Assembly: GCA_022769365.1 (NCBI GenBank)
Contig: JALEJO010000107.1
Location: 1 to 60,798 of the forward strand
DNA from: Oscillospiraceae bacterium
Lineage (GTDB): Bacteria; Bacillota; Clostridia; Oscillospirales; Ruminococcaceae
Reading direction: 5' to 3'
Length of the DNA stretch: 60,798 nucleotides
Shown in pieces: positions 45,117 to 52,707 of this stretch. The stretch's first letter is position 1; each line of letters opens with the position of its first letter. The notes beneath the pieces are model-generated. The model was not told the DNA's origin. It did not search any database and saw only the letters and a list, made by a program, of their open reading frames with translations. The translations under genes and the position numbers were made by a program.

Positions 45117-46070
45117 TTAGTCCTTGACCATTTCCTGAATTTTTAATTTTGCAAAAACAGCAGAACCTATAGCATTGTCGCATGAAAATTCTGCATTGCA
45201 AAAGTACACATTATTGATTGCTGAAGAAATCATATTTTGAATAATTAAATCGGACATTACACCGCCTGAATATACAACAGGAAGTTCAGGATATTTTTTT
45301 CTTACAGCTTCTGTCATTTTAATTATTGTATTGCCTATGTATGAAAGACAGTACATGGCTACATTTTCTTTTAATTCTCCTGATTCAAGCATCTTTTTAC
45401 ATTTATTTTCAAGTCCGGATAAACAGCAATCATTCCCTTTTAACTTAATTTTTTCTTTAAAATTATAATTGCTTGATAAAGCTAATTTTTCAAGTTCTTT
45501 TCCGCATGGAAATGACAAACCTAACATTAAACCAACTCTGTCAATTGCTTGTCCTGCTTTTAAATCAAGAGATGATGAGAATTGTTGAGCTTTAATTATA
45601 TCATTTTTATCCGGTGATATTAAAAGACAATCTGTTGTTCCACCACTTATATGAAAAGCAATGAACTCTCTTTTTATAAAGTTCATATTATCAGTGCCTT
45701 TTAAAGCAGACAAAATATGATTTATCTGATGTGAAGTTGTAAAGCATGGTATACTCATCAGAGTAGATAAACTTTCAGCAAAAGTATAGCCTGTCATAAA
45801 ACAAGGCATATATGATCCTTCTATATTTCTCGGTTTATTTGTAACTCCTACTGATATTATATCATATTTTTTTTCTTTTATCAAGTCTTTTATCACAACA
45901 GGAAGCTGTTTTTGATGATGAAAAACAGCTTCGCTTTGTCTGATTCCTGCTTCCCCATTTTTTACGGGGAGAAGTTTTCTTGAATAAGTAACTTCGTTTG
46001 TATCAAGATTTATAATAGCAACAGATGTTGTATAGTTACTTGTGTCTATACCAAGTGTATATTTACTCAT
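45117..46070 (-). CDS. TsaD/Kae1-family paralogue (Gcp-like, annotated M22 peptidase)
   Basis: The 317-residue protein belongs to the TsaD/Kae1/Qri7 ASKHA fold. It shows GIDTSNYTTSVAI at the N-terminus, the metal-binding HxxxH as H114 and H118 in SHQINH, the phosphate loop HISGGTTD near 140 and a C-terminal FSCDNAIGSA with the metal-binding aspartate. True TsaD makes the t6A tRNA modification, with RAH and HLEGH motifs; here those surroundings differ (GIRQSEAVFHHQKQLP, SHQINH). It is therefore better seen as the second, Firmicutes-specific paralogue whose role is not known. It occupies the slot between nusB and xseA, where folD is often found. ATG 46070 is preferred; an ATG three codons upstream is possible. 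Confidence 0.8.
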   Translation of the reverse strand: MSKYTLGIDTSNYTTSVAIINLDTNEVTYSRKLLPVKNGEAGIRQSEAVFHHQKQLPVVIKDLIKEKKYDIISVGVTNKPRNIEGSYMPCFMTGYTFAESLSTLMSIPCFTTSHQINHILSALKGTDNMNFIKREFIAFHISGGTTDCLLISPDKNDIIKAQQFSSSLDLKAGQAIDRVGLMLGLSFPCGKELEKLALSSNYNFKEKIKLKGNDCCLSGLENKCKKMLESGELKENVAMYCLSYIGNTIIKMTEAVRKKYPELPVVYSGGVMSDLIIQNMISSAINNVYFCNAEFSCDNAIGSAVFAKLKIQEMVKD

Positions 46071-46491
46071 TTGAAGCATCTTCTTCTAAACTTTTAGAAT
46101 ATGACCCGAGAACACCATTTATATATGAAACATCATCTTTGTATGTATATATTTCAGCGAGATGAACAGCCTCTTTTATAGCAGCATTAACAGGTGTTTT
46201 ATCCTGATATAAAATTTCAAAAACGGCAATCTGCAAGATTACTTTATTTAATACTGCTATTCTTTCAAAGCTTCTCTTTATGCTGTACTTTGCAATTACA
46301 GAGTTTATTTCATCTTCGTGTTCTATAACGCCTTCAACCAATTCTTTGACATCATCAGAAAAAGGTAATTCAAGATCTTCAACTATACTGTACAACTCTT
46401 CTGTTTCAGTATTTTTTTGAAAAGCTCTTTCAAAAAGTATTATAAAAGCACATTCTCTTATTTCTCTTCTTGATATATTTTTTTTATACAT
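46063..46491 (-). CDS. nusB: Transcription antitermination factor NusB
   Basis: NusB with S10 (NusE) binds boxA RNA in rRNA leaders to prevent early termination. The 142-residue, all-helical protein begins with a basic RNA-binding N-terminus (SRREIRECAFIILFERAF). It carries YSIKRSFERIAVLNKVILQIAVFEILY and the conserved PVNAAIKEAVHLAEIYTYKDDVSYINGVLGSY end. A CAGGAGG site precedes it. It heads the minus-strand operon that runs to nadK and has its own promoter just after spoIIIAH. Confidence 0.95.
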   Translation of the reverse strand: MYKKNISRREIRECAFIILFERAFQKNTETEELYSIVEDLELPFSDDVKELVEGVIEHEDEINSVIAKYSIKRSFERIAVLNKVILQIAVFEILYQDKTPVNAAIKEAVHLAEIYTYKDDVSYINGVLGSYSKSLEEDASNE

Positions 46492-46549
46492 TTTAACCTC
46501 CTGGAGAAAATTCGATATGATTTTCCCTCATTATTTTTTACTACCTTAT

Positions 46550-46578
46550 ATTATACCAAAAAATTATGAAAAGTACAA
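46550..46578 (-). promoter_or_regulatory. nusB operon promoter
   Basis: On the minus strand TTGTAC (46573-46578) and a perfect TATAAT (46550-46555) are 17 bases apart. The promoter begins immediately after the spoIIIAH stop codon, separating vegetative nusB expression from the sporulation operon. The leader is about 50 bases. Confidence 0.75.
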
Positions 46579-47118
46579 CTATTTTATTTCAAAAATTCTT
46601 ATTTTTTCTGCGGAAATTGAAATTTCATCAAGAATTATATTTTTTATGGCAGCTGCATCTTCGGAACTTAGTCCGTCAGTCTTAATAACAACCTTTGCAT
46701 CTTCATTCGTTAAATAAACTATGCAATCTTCAAATCCAAGACTTTTGATGAGTGACTCTATGTTACCTTCACTTTTAGTTAATTTGGTCATGTCTACGGC
46801 TTCTATTGCTTTTGAAACCATTTCATCATCTGAAATATCTCCGCCTCCTATGACAGTCTGGAGAGTCGCAACAGCGTTATCTCTGTTATTATCTCTTTCA
46901 ATTCTTGCTTCAGCAAAATAATCGTCCTGATATGTTTCCTCTTCAGCATTTACAAAAACAGTATCACCATACATAGCATCAACAGTTTCATCTTCCAATT
47001 TTGTTGATACAGCTTTATCTTTTAATCCATAATTTACAGCTGCTGCTCCTACAAGTAATAATGCAAATGCACCTGCAATAATCTGTTTTTTTCCAATAAT
47101 TAATGATGGTTTCTTCAT
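46579..47118 (-). CDS. spoIIIAH: Stage III sporulation protein AH
   Basis: SpoIIIAH, from the mother cell, pairs across the engulfment space with forespore SpoIIQ to build the feeding-tube channel. The 179-residue protein has a short N-terminus, one membrane segment at about 12-28 (IIAGAFALLLVGAAAV) and a charged linker. A C-terminal YscJ/FliF-like domain begins near residue 90 and includes DMTKLTKSEGNIESLIKSLGFEDCIVY. It overlaps spoIIIAG by ATGA and is the last gene of the operon. Confidence 0.93.
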   Translation of the reverse strand: MKKPSLIIGKKQIIAGAFALLLVGAAAVNYGLKDKAVSTKLEDETVDAMYGDTVFVNAEEETYQDDYFAEARIERDNNRDNAVATLQTVIGGGDISDDEMVSKAIEAVDMTKLTKSEGNIESLIKSLGFEDCIVYLTNEDAKVVIKTDGLSSEDAAAIKNIILDEISISAEKIRIFEIK

Positions 47119-47648
47119 CTGAAATTCTCCTTTTTGTTCTTCTGTGTTACATAAATTTGATTTGTCCTTATATTTAGGCTTGTTGATACAGCTTTGTATA
47201 TTTTTTCTTTAACAGCACTGTTGTCACCTCCTTCACATACTACTAAAACACCTGTTATTTTAGGATTTTCTATTGAAATTGTAACCGGAGAATCATTTTC
47301 TCCATATATGTATTTTTCTTCCAATTCATTTTTATCTGCGGATTTAATGTTATGCTCTTCTTTAGCGTATTCATACTTTGATGTGCCTTCTGAAGTTACC
47401 ATAACAATAGTGTCCCCTGCTCCTTCTATTTTAGAAATGATTTTTGTTAAATCTGACTCTATATTGCTTATATAATCCGATTCAGTATTGATTTCGTTGT
47501 TTGTATTTGATTCTTTATTTTCTCCATTATCAATTATATTAAAGAAAATCAAAAATAGTACAGAAATAATTATCAGGGAAAAATATATTGTCATTTTTCT
47601 GCTTGATTTTATTGTTTTTAAAATATTTTGTATATTAATCAAATTCAA
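47115..47648 (-). CDS. spoIIIAG: Stage III sporulation protein AG
   Basis: SpoIIIAG forms a large ring in the mother-cell outer-forespore membrane channel. The 177-residue protein has one membrane segment at about 19-39 and an extracytoplasmic ring-building domain (DLTKIISKIEGAGDTIVMVTSE ... ITGVLVVCEGGDNSAVKEKIYKAVSTSLNI). The start appears to be TTG at 47648, nine bases after a GGAG site and overlapping the end of spoIIIAF; a TTG two codons later is possible. Confidence 0.92.
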   Translation of the reverse strand: MNLINIQNILKTIKSSRKMTIYFSLIIISVLFLIFFNIIDNGENKESNTNNEINTESDYISNIESDLTKIISKIEGAGDTIVMVTSEGTSKYEYAKEEHNIKSADKNELEEKYIYGENDSPVTISIENPKITGVLVVCEGGDNSAVKEKIYKAVSTSLNIRTNQIYVTQKNKKENFR

Positions 47649-48093
47649 TGTTTACATCTCCATTTCCTTCAAAAAAGTCTTTTATTAAATTTTCAGCTTT
47701 GATTTTTTCAGTACAATTGTATAAGGTTACATTTATGTGTGTAATTTCATTATCTTTGTATTCAATTTTACATTCTAAATCTTTAAATTTTATTGATTCA
47801 GATGACAAAAGGTCACATAACTTATTTTTCAAATTGTTTTGTGATGATTTTATTATTTCTGATTCTATATCGTAAGTTTGTGATTTAAAACTTCTATAAT
47901 TTTTTATATCAAGCCTTATATTATCTTTTATATTTACTTTAAAAGCTGTAGATACAAATATATACATTACAAAAATTATACAAATACATTTGAATGTGCT
48001 TTTTTTGTTTTCATCAGGAGTCATAAAACCAAAAATAGATAAACCTACTATAATTACTGTTAATAATAAAAACATTGTTTTTATCTCTGTCAT
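47635..48093 (-). CDS. spoIIIAF: Stage III sporulation protein AF
   Basis: A 152-residue membrane protein with two N-terminal hydrophobic segments (about 4-24 and 33-50) and a soluble C-terminal domain that resembles the SpoIIIAG ring module (SSESIKFKDLECKIEYKDNEITHINVTLYN). The family forms part of the SpoIIIA-SpoIIQ secretion-like complex. Sequence conservation is low, and the call rests on position between AE and AG plus topology. It starts 11 bases after spoIIIAE. Confidence 0.88.
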   Translation of the reverse strand: MTEIKTMFLLLTVIIVGLSIFGFMTPDENKKSTFKCICIIFVMYIFVSTAFKVNIKDNIRLDIKNYRSFKSQTYDIESEIIKSSQNNLKNKLCDLLSSESIKFKDLECKIEYKDNEITHINVTLYNCTEKIKAENLIKDFFEGNGDVNIEFD

Positions 48094-48104
48094 TTTATTT
48101 ACCG

Positions 48105-49247
48105 CTATATTTTTGATGTGATTAATACAATTGCTATTGATATTACAAACACCGAAAAAACGGTTATCAACAACGCATATGCTATTGAAAATACAATTTC
48201 AACTGTATTAAAAAAATCCATAAAATCATTTTTCCCATACATCTCGGATATAATTGATGCTGACATAAATGTAAACCTATAAATTATTATTTCTATTATA
48301 ACAGGTATAATATAAACTCCCAAAATTACAATTGCCATTGTCCCCAATCCACTTTTTAAAATATTTATGCAACTTTTTACACTTCCATAAGCTTCCGAAA
48401 TAGATGAACCTACTATTGGAATGGAACTTGTTATCAATAATTTTACAGTTTTATTTCCTATTCCATCAGCATTTGAATTAATAATTGTTTGTATAGATAA
48501 AATACCTGAGTATATGCTTAAAAATAGCTTTATGCAAATTTGAATAATCTTATTTATATGCTTTATTATTGTTTTGAATGAAAAGAATGAATTTACAGAA
48601 TCACATACCGCCAAAGCAAAACATATATATAGAAAAGGAATCACGCAGTTGTTTGTTATTTGTACAATTATATCAGATAAAGTTAGTAGAATTGCACTAT
48701 ATCCTGATGCCGTAACGGTTCCCGAAGATAATAGTATTGTACTTGAAAAAACAGGAATAAAAGCCATAAAAAACTCTGAACATCTATTTATTATATTACA
48801 TATGTCTTCAAAACAATGAAAAAACAAGTCATAAATAAGAATTACATTTGCCATAAGACATATTTTATCGAAAAAAATTCTATTTGTTGATAATCCGTTG
48901 ATTGAGTTTATAAAATATGAAATTGTAAGAAGAATAAAAACAGATATAAGGTATTTAAAAGGTTTTTGAATATTATCTTTTACATTTTTAAGTATATATT
49001 CAAATAATTCTGAAAGATTCAAATTTCTTATATCAGATATGCTTTTTATATCAGAATCTCCAAAATCAAAAATATTTTTTATTTCTTCTGTTATATAGGG
49101 ATTTATATCTGAATAGTCAAAATAGTTTTCAATATATCCTGATATATTTTCATCATTCTCATATGCATAAACAATGACAGGTGAAGATATAAGAAAATAT
49201 ATAATAGATATAAATACAGAAATAAAAATCGTTTTTTTACACTTCAT
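48105..49247 (-). CDS. spoIIIAE: Stage III sporulation protein AE
   Basis: SpoIIIAE is the large polytopic membrane protein of the SpoIIIA complex. The 380-residue product starts with a signal-like hydrophobic segment (about 5-28), then an extracytoplasmic stretch, then about seven membrane segments. Conserved parts include FMAFIPVFSSTILLSSGTVTASGYSA and SSIPIVGSSISEAYGSVKSCINILKSGLGTMAI. It overlaps spoIIIAD by ATGA. Confidence 0.94.
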   Translation of the reverse strand: MKCKKTIFISVFISIIYFLISSPVIVYAYENDENISGYIENYFDYSDINPYITEEIKNIFDFGDSDIKSISDIRNLNLSELFEYILKNVKDNIQKPFKYLISVFILLTISYFINSINGLSTNRIFFDKICLMANVILIYDLFFHCFEDICNIINRCSEFFMAFIPVFSSTILLSSGTVTASGYSAILLTLSDIIVQITNNCVIPFLYICFALAVCDSVNSFFSFKTIIKHINKIIQICIKLFLSIYSGILSIQTIINSNADGIGNKTVKLLITSSIPIVGSSISEAYGSVKSCINILKSGLGTMAIVILGVYIIPVIIEIIIYRFTFMSASIISEMYGKNDFMDFFNTVEIVFSIAYALLITVFSVFVISIAIVLITSKI

Positions 49248-49633
49248 TTAAGAACCTCTGAAAGAATTTCTATTATTTTTATGAATAGAGGAAGAGCAGT
49301 TATTGTTATTGAAATTTTACCTGATGTTTGTACTATAATTGCAAGACTATTTTCATTACAATCTTTACAGATTGACTCACCGATTTTTGTTATGTACGAT
49401 ATTGCAAATGATTTTAGCAGTATTTTATAATATTCCATATCAATATTAGTATCTTCGAATATGTTATTCAATAAATCTGATATTGGAAGAAATAATTCCA
49501 CCAATTTTATAATGGAAATACAGATTACTGCAAGTATAAGCAATAATGCTTGTTCTTTTAGGTATTGTTTTATAAGTACAGAAAAAATACATGCTAAAAC
49601 ACATATCAAAAGTAAAACCAAAAACTCATTCAT
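49244..49633 (-). CDS. spoIIIAD: Stage III sporulation protein AD
   Basis: A small membrane protein of 129 residues with about three or four hydrophobic segments and the family end NSLAIIVQTSGKISITITALPLFIKIIEILSEVLK. It also has the SFAISYITKIGESICKD motif. It belongs to the same family as SpoIIIAC and both are membrane parts of the channel. It is coupled to its neighbours by four-base overlaps. Confidence 0.92.
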   Translation of the reverse strand: MNEFLVLLLICVLACIFSVLIKQYLKEQALLLILAVICISIIKLVELFLPISDLLNNIFEDTNIDMEYYKILLKSFAISYITKIGESICKDCNENSLAIIVQTSGKISITITALPLFIKIIEILSEVLK

Positions 49634-49842
49634 AAACCAAAAACATTTTTTACTGTATCAAAAAGATTTCCTATTTCGTTTACAATAAGCATCAAAACTA
49701 CTATTAAACCTGCAAGACAAGTTAACATAGCTTGTTCTTCTCTTTCAGCACGTTTTAAAACAAGATTTAAAACGGCAACAATTATTCCTACGCCTGCTAT
49801 TTTAAAGATTAAATCTATATCCAAATCCATTTTATTCTCCAC
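49630..49842 (-). CDS. spoIIIAC: Stage III sporulation protein AC
   Basis: A 70-residue protein with two hydrophobic helices: LIFKIAGVGIIVAVLNLVL at about 8-26 and LAGLIVVLMLIVNEI at about 43-58. Between them is the conserved polar loop KRAEREEQAMLT. Size and sequence match SpoIIIAC well. The start overlaps the spoIIIAB stop by one base (TAATG). Confidence 0.94.
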   Translation of the reverse strand: MENKMDLDIDLIFKIAGVGIIVAVLNLVLKRAEREEQAMLTCLAGLIVVLMLIVNEIGNLFDTVKNVFGL

Positions 49843-50330
49843 TATATAAACATAATTACAACAAAAAGACCAAATAATATCCCTGTTGAATTATATATTT
49901 TTGACTTTTTCTTTATTTCATCTCTTTTTTCAGAGTATATTTTTTCTAAATCATCAGCATATTTGTTTAAGAGTTCATATTGTCTTGAAGCGTTAGTTTT
50001 TCCAATAACATTGCCAACCTGTATAAGAATTTCTTTTGATTCAATTTCAAGATATAAATCATTATTTATAACATTAATCCACTCATTTTCAAAATTACAA
50101 AAATAATTTTTATTTGATAATTTTTTATAGTAATAAAGCTTTGAACTATTGGATAAATTATCAATTATTTCAAAAAGCGGCATAGCTTTATATCCAATAT
50201 CATTCGATATAACACGGAGTGACTCGGCAGATGCTTTTGTATAATTATTTTTCTTGTTAATGGAGTACAAATACATTGGACCTGACAATGAAATTAAGAC
50301 AAATAATACAAAAATAAACATATTTTTCAT
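49842..50330 (-). CDS. spoIIIAB: Stage III sporulation protein AB
   Basis: A 162-residue protein with hydrophobic ends (about 3-20 and 146-161) around a helical, charged central domain. It resembles type II secretion/GspF-like assembly proteins. Useful conserved pieces are LIQVGNVIGKTNASRQYELLNKYADDLEKIYSEK near the C-terminus. It overlaps spoIIIAA by ATGA, the normal second place in the operon. Confidence 0.92.
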   Translation of the reverse strand: MKNMFIFVLFVLISLSGPMYLYSINKKNNYTKASAESLRVISNDIGYKAMPLFEIIDNLSNSSKLYYYKKLSNKNYFCNFENEWINVINNDLYLEIESKEILIQVGNVIGKTNASRQYELLNKYADDLEKIYSEKRDEIKKKSKIYNSTGILFGLFVVIMFI

Positions 50331-51244
50331 AATTCAATTATCTTCTTTATTTTTCCAATATTTTTGTTATTATCAACAAAAACTATAAAATTAAATATTT
50401 TTTTATCTAATATACTTTTTAATGACGTTTTATTTTTTAATTCATTTATATTGTCAGCATGTGTTGAAGCAATTATATTTACTCCATTTCCATATATGTC
50501 TTCTATTGCATCGGCATCTTCAAAAGATGATATTTCATCACAGATTATTATTTGTGGTGATAATGTTCTAAGTGCTATTTCCATACCTTTGTGTCTTGGG
50601 TATTGGCATAAAATATCTGTCATTTCACCAATGTTATTTTGTGGAATACCATTAAACATAGCTGATATTTCGTTTCTTTCGTCTATAAGTGCAATTTTAT
50701 ATTGAGTTGATAAGATTCTGCATAAATCCCGTAATAAAGTTGTTTTACCTGAGTTTACTTTACCTGCAATTAATAAATTAACATTTTCATTTTTTGAGTA
50801 AATGTTATTATATAATTCCAAAGCAGCATTATATACTTCTTTTACAATTCTAATATTTAAACTGCTTATATGTTGCATAGAAATAATTTCACCATTATCA
50901 ATATCAACATTTGCTACACCACCTATACCAACTCTACACCCGCCTTCTGCTGTTATGTAACCGTCTTTTATAGTTTTTTCAAAGCTATGTAGTGAGTGCT
51001 TGCATAAAGAATTGAATATATCATTTAACATTACCATATCAACGATAATTCCATTTTTAAAGTTATCAGATAAATTTCCGTTTTCTGATAATGCATATTC
51101 TTTGCCACAAATAGTTAAATGAATTGACTGATTAACTCGTATTCTTATTTCCTGAACAGAATTTTTATCACAATCAGATAATTTGTAAATAGCATTTTTA
51201 ATATTCAACGGCATATATTCCGCCATAATTTTAAGTCTGTCCAT
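50327..51244 (-). CDS. spoIIIAA: Stage III sporulation protein AA, AAA ATPase
   Basis: SpoIIIAA is the secretion-type ATPase proposed to power the mother-cell-to-forespore channel. The 305-residue protein has SVQEIRIRVNQSIHLTI near the start, TAEGGCRVGIGGVA, the Walker A loop GKVNSGKT at residues 161-168, DERNEISAMFNGIPQNN and a Walker B segment ending IIICDEIS. A CGGAGG site precedes the ATG. As first gene of the operon it should be under sigma-E control in the mother cell, but I could not pick out a convincing sigma-E promoter in the 200 bases upstream. Confidence 0.95.
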   Translation of the reverse strand: MDRLKIMAEYMPLNIKNAIYKLSDCDKNSVQEIRIRVNQSIHLTICGKEYALSENGNLSDNFKNGIIVDMVMLNDIFNSLCKHSLHSFEKTIKDGYITAEGGCRVGIGGVANVDIDNGEIISMQHISSLNIRIVKEVYNAALELYNNIYSKNENVNLLIAGKVNSGKTTLLRDLCRILSTQYKIALIDERNEISAMFNGIPQNNIGEMTDILCQYPRHKGMEIALRTLSPQIIICDEISSFEDADAIEDIYGNGVNIIASTHADNINELKNKTSLKSILDKKIFNFIVFVDNNKNIGKIKKIIEL

Positions 51245-51374
51245 ATCTTTCCTCCGTTTGATATTATAATATTCGTTTTATTTATTAGTTATTACTCTTT
51301 TGAATAAAAAAATTATTATGGGTATAATAAGATTAGTAGAATAGATAAATAAATAAAAATTTATCATAAAAGCA

Positions 51375-51403
51375 TTGACAAAAATCAAAATATGGTGTAT
51401 ACT
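51375..51403 (+). promoter_or_regulatory. Malic enzyme promoter
   Basis: A consensus TTGACA at 51375-51380 and TATACT at 51398-51403 are separated by exactly 17 bases. The spacer ends in GGTG, as in the adhE promoter further right. Confidence 0.8.
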
Positions 51404-51406
51404 GTA

Positions 51407-51430
51407 TTTAGTTAGATAATGCTAACTAAA
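51407..51430 (+). promoter_or_regulatory. Palindromic operator at the malic enzyme start site
   Basis: TTTAGTTAG and CTAACTAAA form a perfect 9-bp inverted repeat around ATAATG, centred about 15 bases downstream of the -10 box and overlapping the expected transcription start. Its core is TTAG-N6-CTAA, also present after the adhE promoter. A repressor bound here would block initiation. Confidence 0.6.
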
Positions 51431-51452
51431 ATAATGAAAGGACAGACTATAT

Positions 51453-52598
51453 ATGGATTACGCAGAAATGTCTTTAAAAAAACATTATGAATGGAAAGGT
51501 AAAATTGAAGTTACCTGTCGCGTTCCACTTGAAACTGATGAGGATTTATCACTTTGTTATACCCCTGGTGTTGCAAGAGCATGTACTGAGATACAAAATA
51601 AGCCTGAAAAAAGTTTTGAATTAACAAGAAGATTTAATACAGTAGCTGTTATAACTGATGGAACAGCTGTACTTGGACTTGGCGACATAGGTCCTGAGGC
51701 CGGTATGCCTGTTATGGAGGGAAAATGTGCATTGTTCAAAAAGTTTGGCGATGTAGATGCCATACCTATTTGTATTGATTCTAAAGATACCGATGAAATT
51801 GTTAAGACTATAACATTGATTTCAAAGTCTTTCGGAGGAATTAACCTTGAAGATATATCAGCTCCAAGATGTTTTGAAATAGAAAAGCAACTGAAAGAAA
51901 AACTGGATATTCCTGTTTTTCATGATGATCAGCACGGAACAGCTATTGTAACACTTGCAGCCTTAATAAATGCTCTTAAGTTCGTTAAAAAAGAAAAAGA
52001 AGATATAAGGGTTGTAATTAATGGTGCAGGTGCAGCAGGAATAGCGATTGCAAAGCTTATAATGGCTTTTGGTGTTAAGAACATAATTATGTGTGATAGT
52101 CATGGATGTATATATAGTAGAAGAGAAAATCTTAATGATGCAAAAGAAGCTATAGCAAAAGAAACAAATCTTGACTGTATAAAAGGCAATCTTTCTGATG
52201 CAATGAAGGGCTCAGATGTATTTATAGGTGTGTCAGCTCCGGGTTGCGTTACTAAAGAGATGATAAAATCAATGGCTGAAAATGCTATTGTCTTCACTAT
52301 GGCAAACCCTACTCCTGAAATTATGCCTGAAGATGCAAAAGAAGCGGGTGCAGCTGTAATTGGAACAGGAAGAAGTGATTACCCAAATCAAATAAATAAT
52401 GTTCTCGTATTTCCAGGTTTGTTCAGAGGTGTTCTTGATAAAAGAACTAAAGAGATAACAACAGAAATGCAGCTTGCTGCCGCAAATGCTATAAGTGAAT
52501 GCATTCCTTATGACGAATTGAGAGCAGATTACATTATTCCGGATGTACTTGATAAAAGAGTTGCCAAATCAGTTGCAGAAGCAATAAAAAATATATAA
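51453..52598 (+). CDS. NAD(P)-dependent malic enzyme
   Basis: It decarboxylates malate to pyruvate with reduction of NAD or NADP. The 381-residue short bacterial form shows LCYTPGVARACTEI, AVITDGTAVLGLGDIGPEAGMPVMEGK and ISAPRCFEIEKQL. The metal-binding FHDDQHGTAIV follows, then GAGAAGIAIAKLIMAFG for the dinucleotide, and C-terminal NNVLVFPGLFRG. GAAAGGA lies upstream of the ATG. It is transcribed alone, with a strong promoter and a palindromic operator. Pyruvate from this step can feed acetyl-CoA and, via AdhE next door, ethanol. Confidence 0.95.
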   Translation: MDYAEMSLKKHYEWKGKIEVTCRVPLETDEDLSLCYTPGVARACTEIQNKPEKSFELTRRFNTVAVITDGTAVLGLGDIGPEAGMPVMEGKCALFKKFGDVDAIPICIDSKDTDEIVKTITLISKSFGGINLEDISAPRCFEIEKQLKEKLDIPVFHDDQHGTAIVTLAALINALKFVKKEKEDIRVVINGAGAAGIAIAKLIMAFGVKNIIMCDSHGCIYSRRENLNDAKEAIAKETNLDCIKGNLSDAMKGSDVFIGVSAPGCVTKEMIKSMAENAIVFTMANPTPEIMPEDAKEAGAAVIGTGRSDYPNQINNVLVFPGLFRGVLDKRTKEITTEMQLAAANAISECIPYDELRADYIIPDVLDKRVAKSVAEAIKNI

Positions 52599-52618
52599 AT
52601 ATTTTTTTATCGTAAATA

Positions 52619-52647
52619 TTGACATTATCAATAAGATGGTGTATAAT
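52619..52647 (+). promoter_or_regulatory. adhE promoter
   Basis: Perfect TTGACA (52619-52624) and TATAAT (52642-52647) boxes are separated by 17 bases; this is the closest to consensus in the window. The spacer ends GATGGTG, similar to the malic enzyme promoter. A weak AT-only inverted repeat at 52598-52620 just before it could help end the malic enzyme transcript. Confidence 0.85.
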
Positions 52648-52671
52648 TAAGTTACAATAGAAAGAATTGAA

Positions 52672-52685
52672 TTAGCTTAAGCTAA
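52672..52685 (+). promoter_or_regulatory. Palindromic operator in the adhE leader
   Basis: TTAGCTTAAGCTAA is a perfect 14-bp palindrome about 25 bases downstream of the -10 box, and it shares the TTAG-N6-CTAA core with the malic enzyme operator. It is not the Rex consensus (TTGTTAA-N4-TTAACAA). Binding of a regulator here is an inference. Confidence 0.55.
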
Positions 52686-52707
52686 CAGAAGCCGATTGGA
52701 GGTTAAA

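Noticed and set aside
51245..51374. Sigma-E promoter for spoIIIAA on the minus strand
   Set aside because: A GAATATT resembling a -35 exists but no CATACA-like -10 at the right distance; I could not place a promoter with confidence.
52672..52685. Rex binding site at adhE
   Set aside because: The palindrome TTAGCTTAAGCTAA differs from the Rex consensus TTGTTAA-N4-TTAACAA in its half-sites, so Rex was not assigned.
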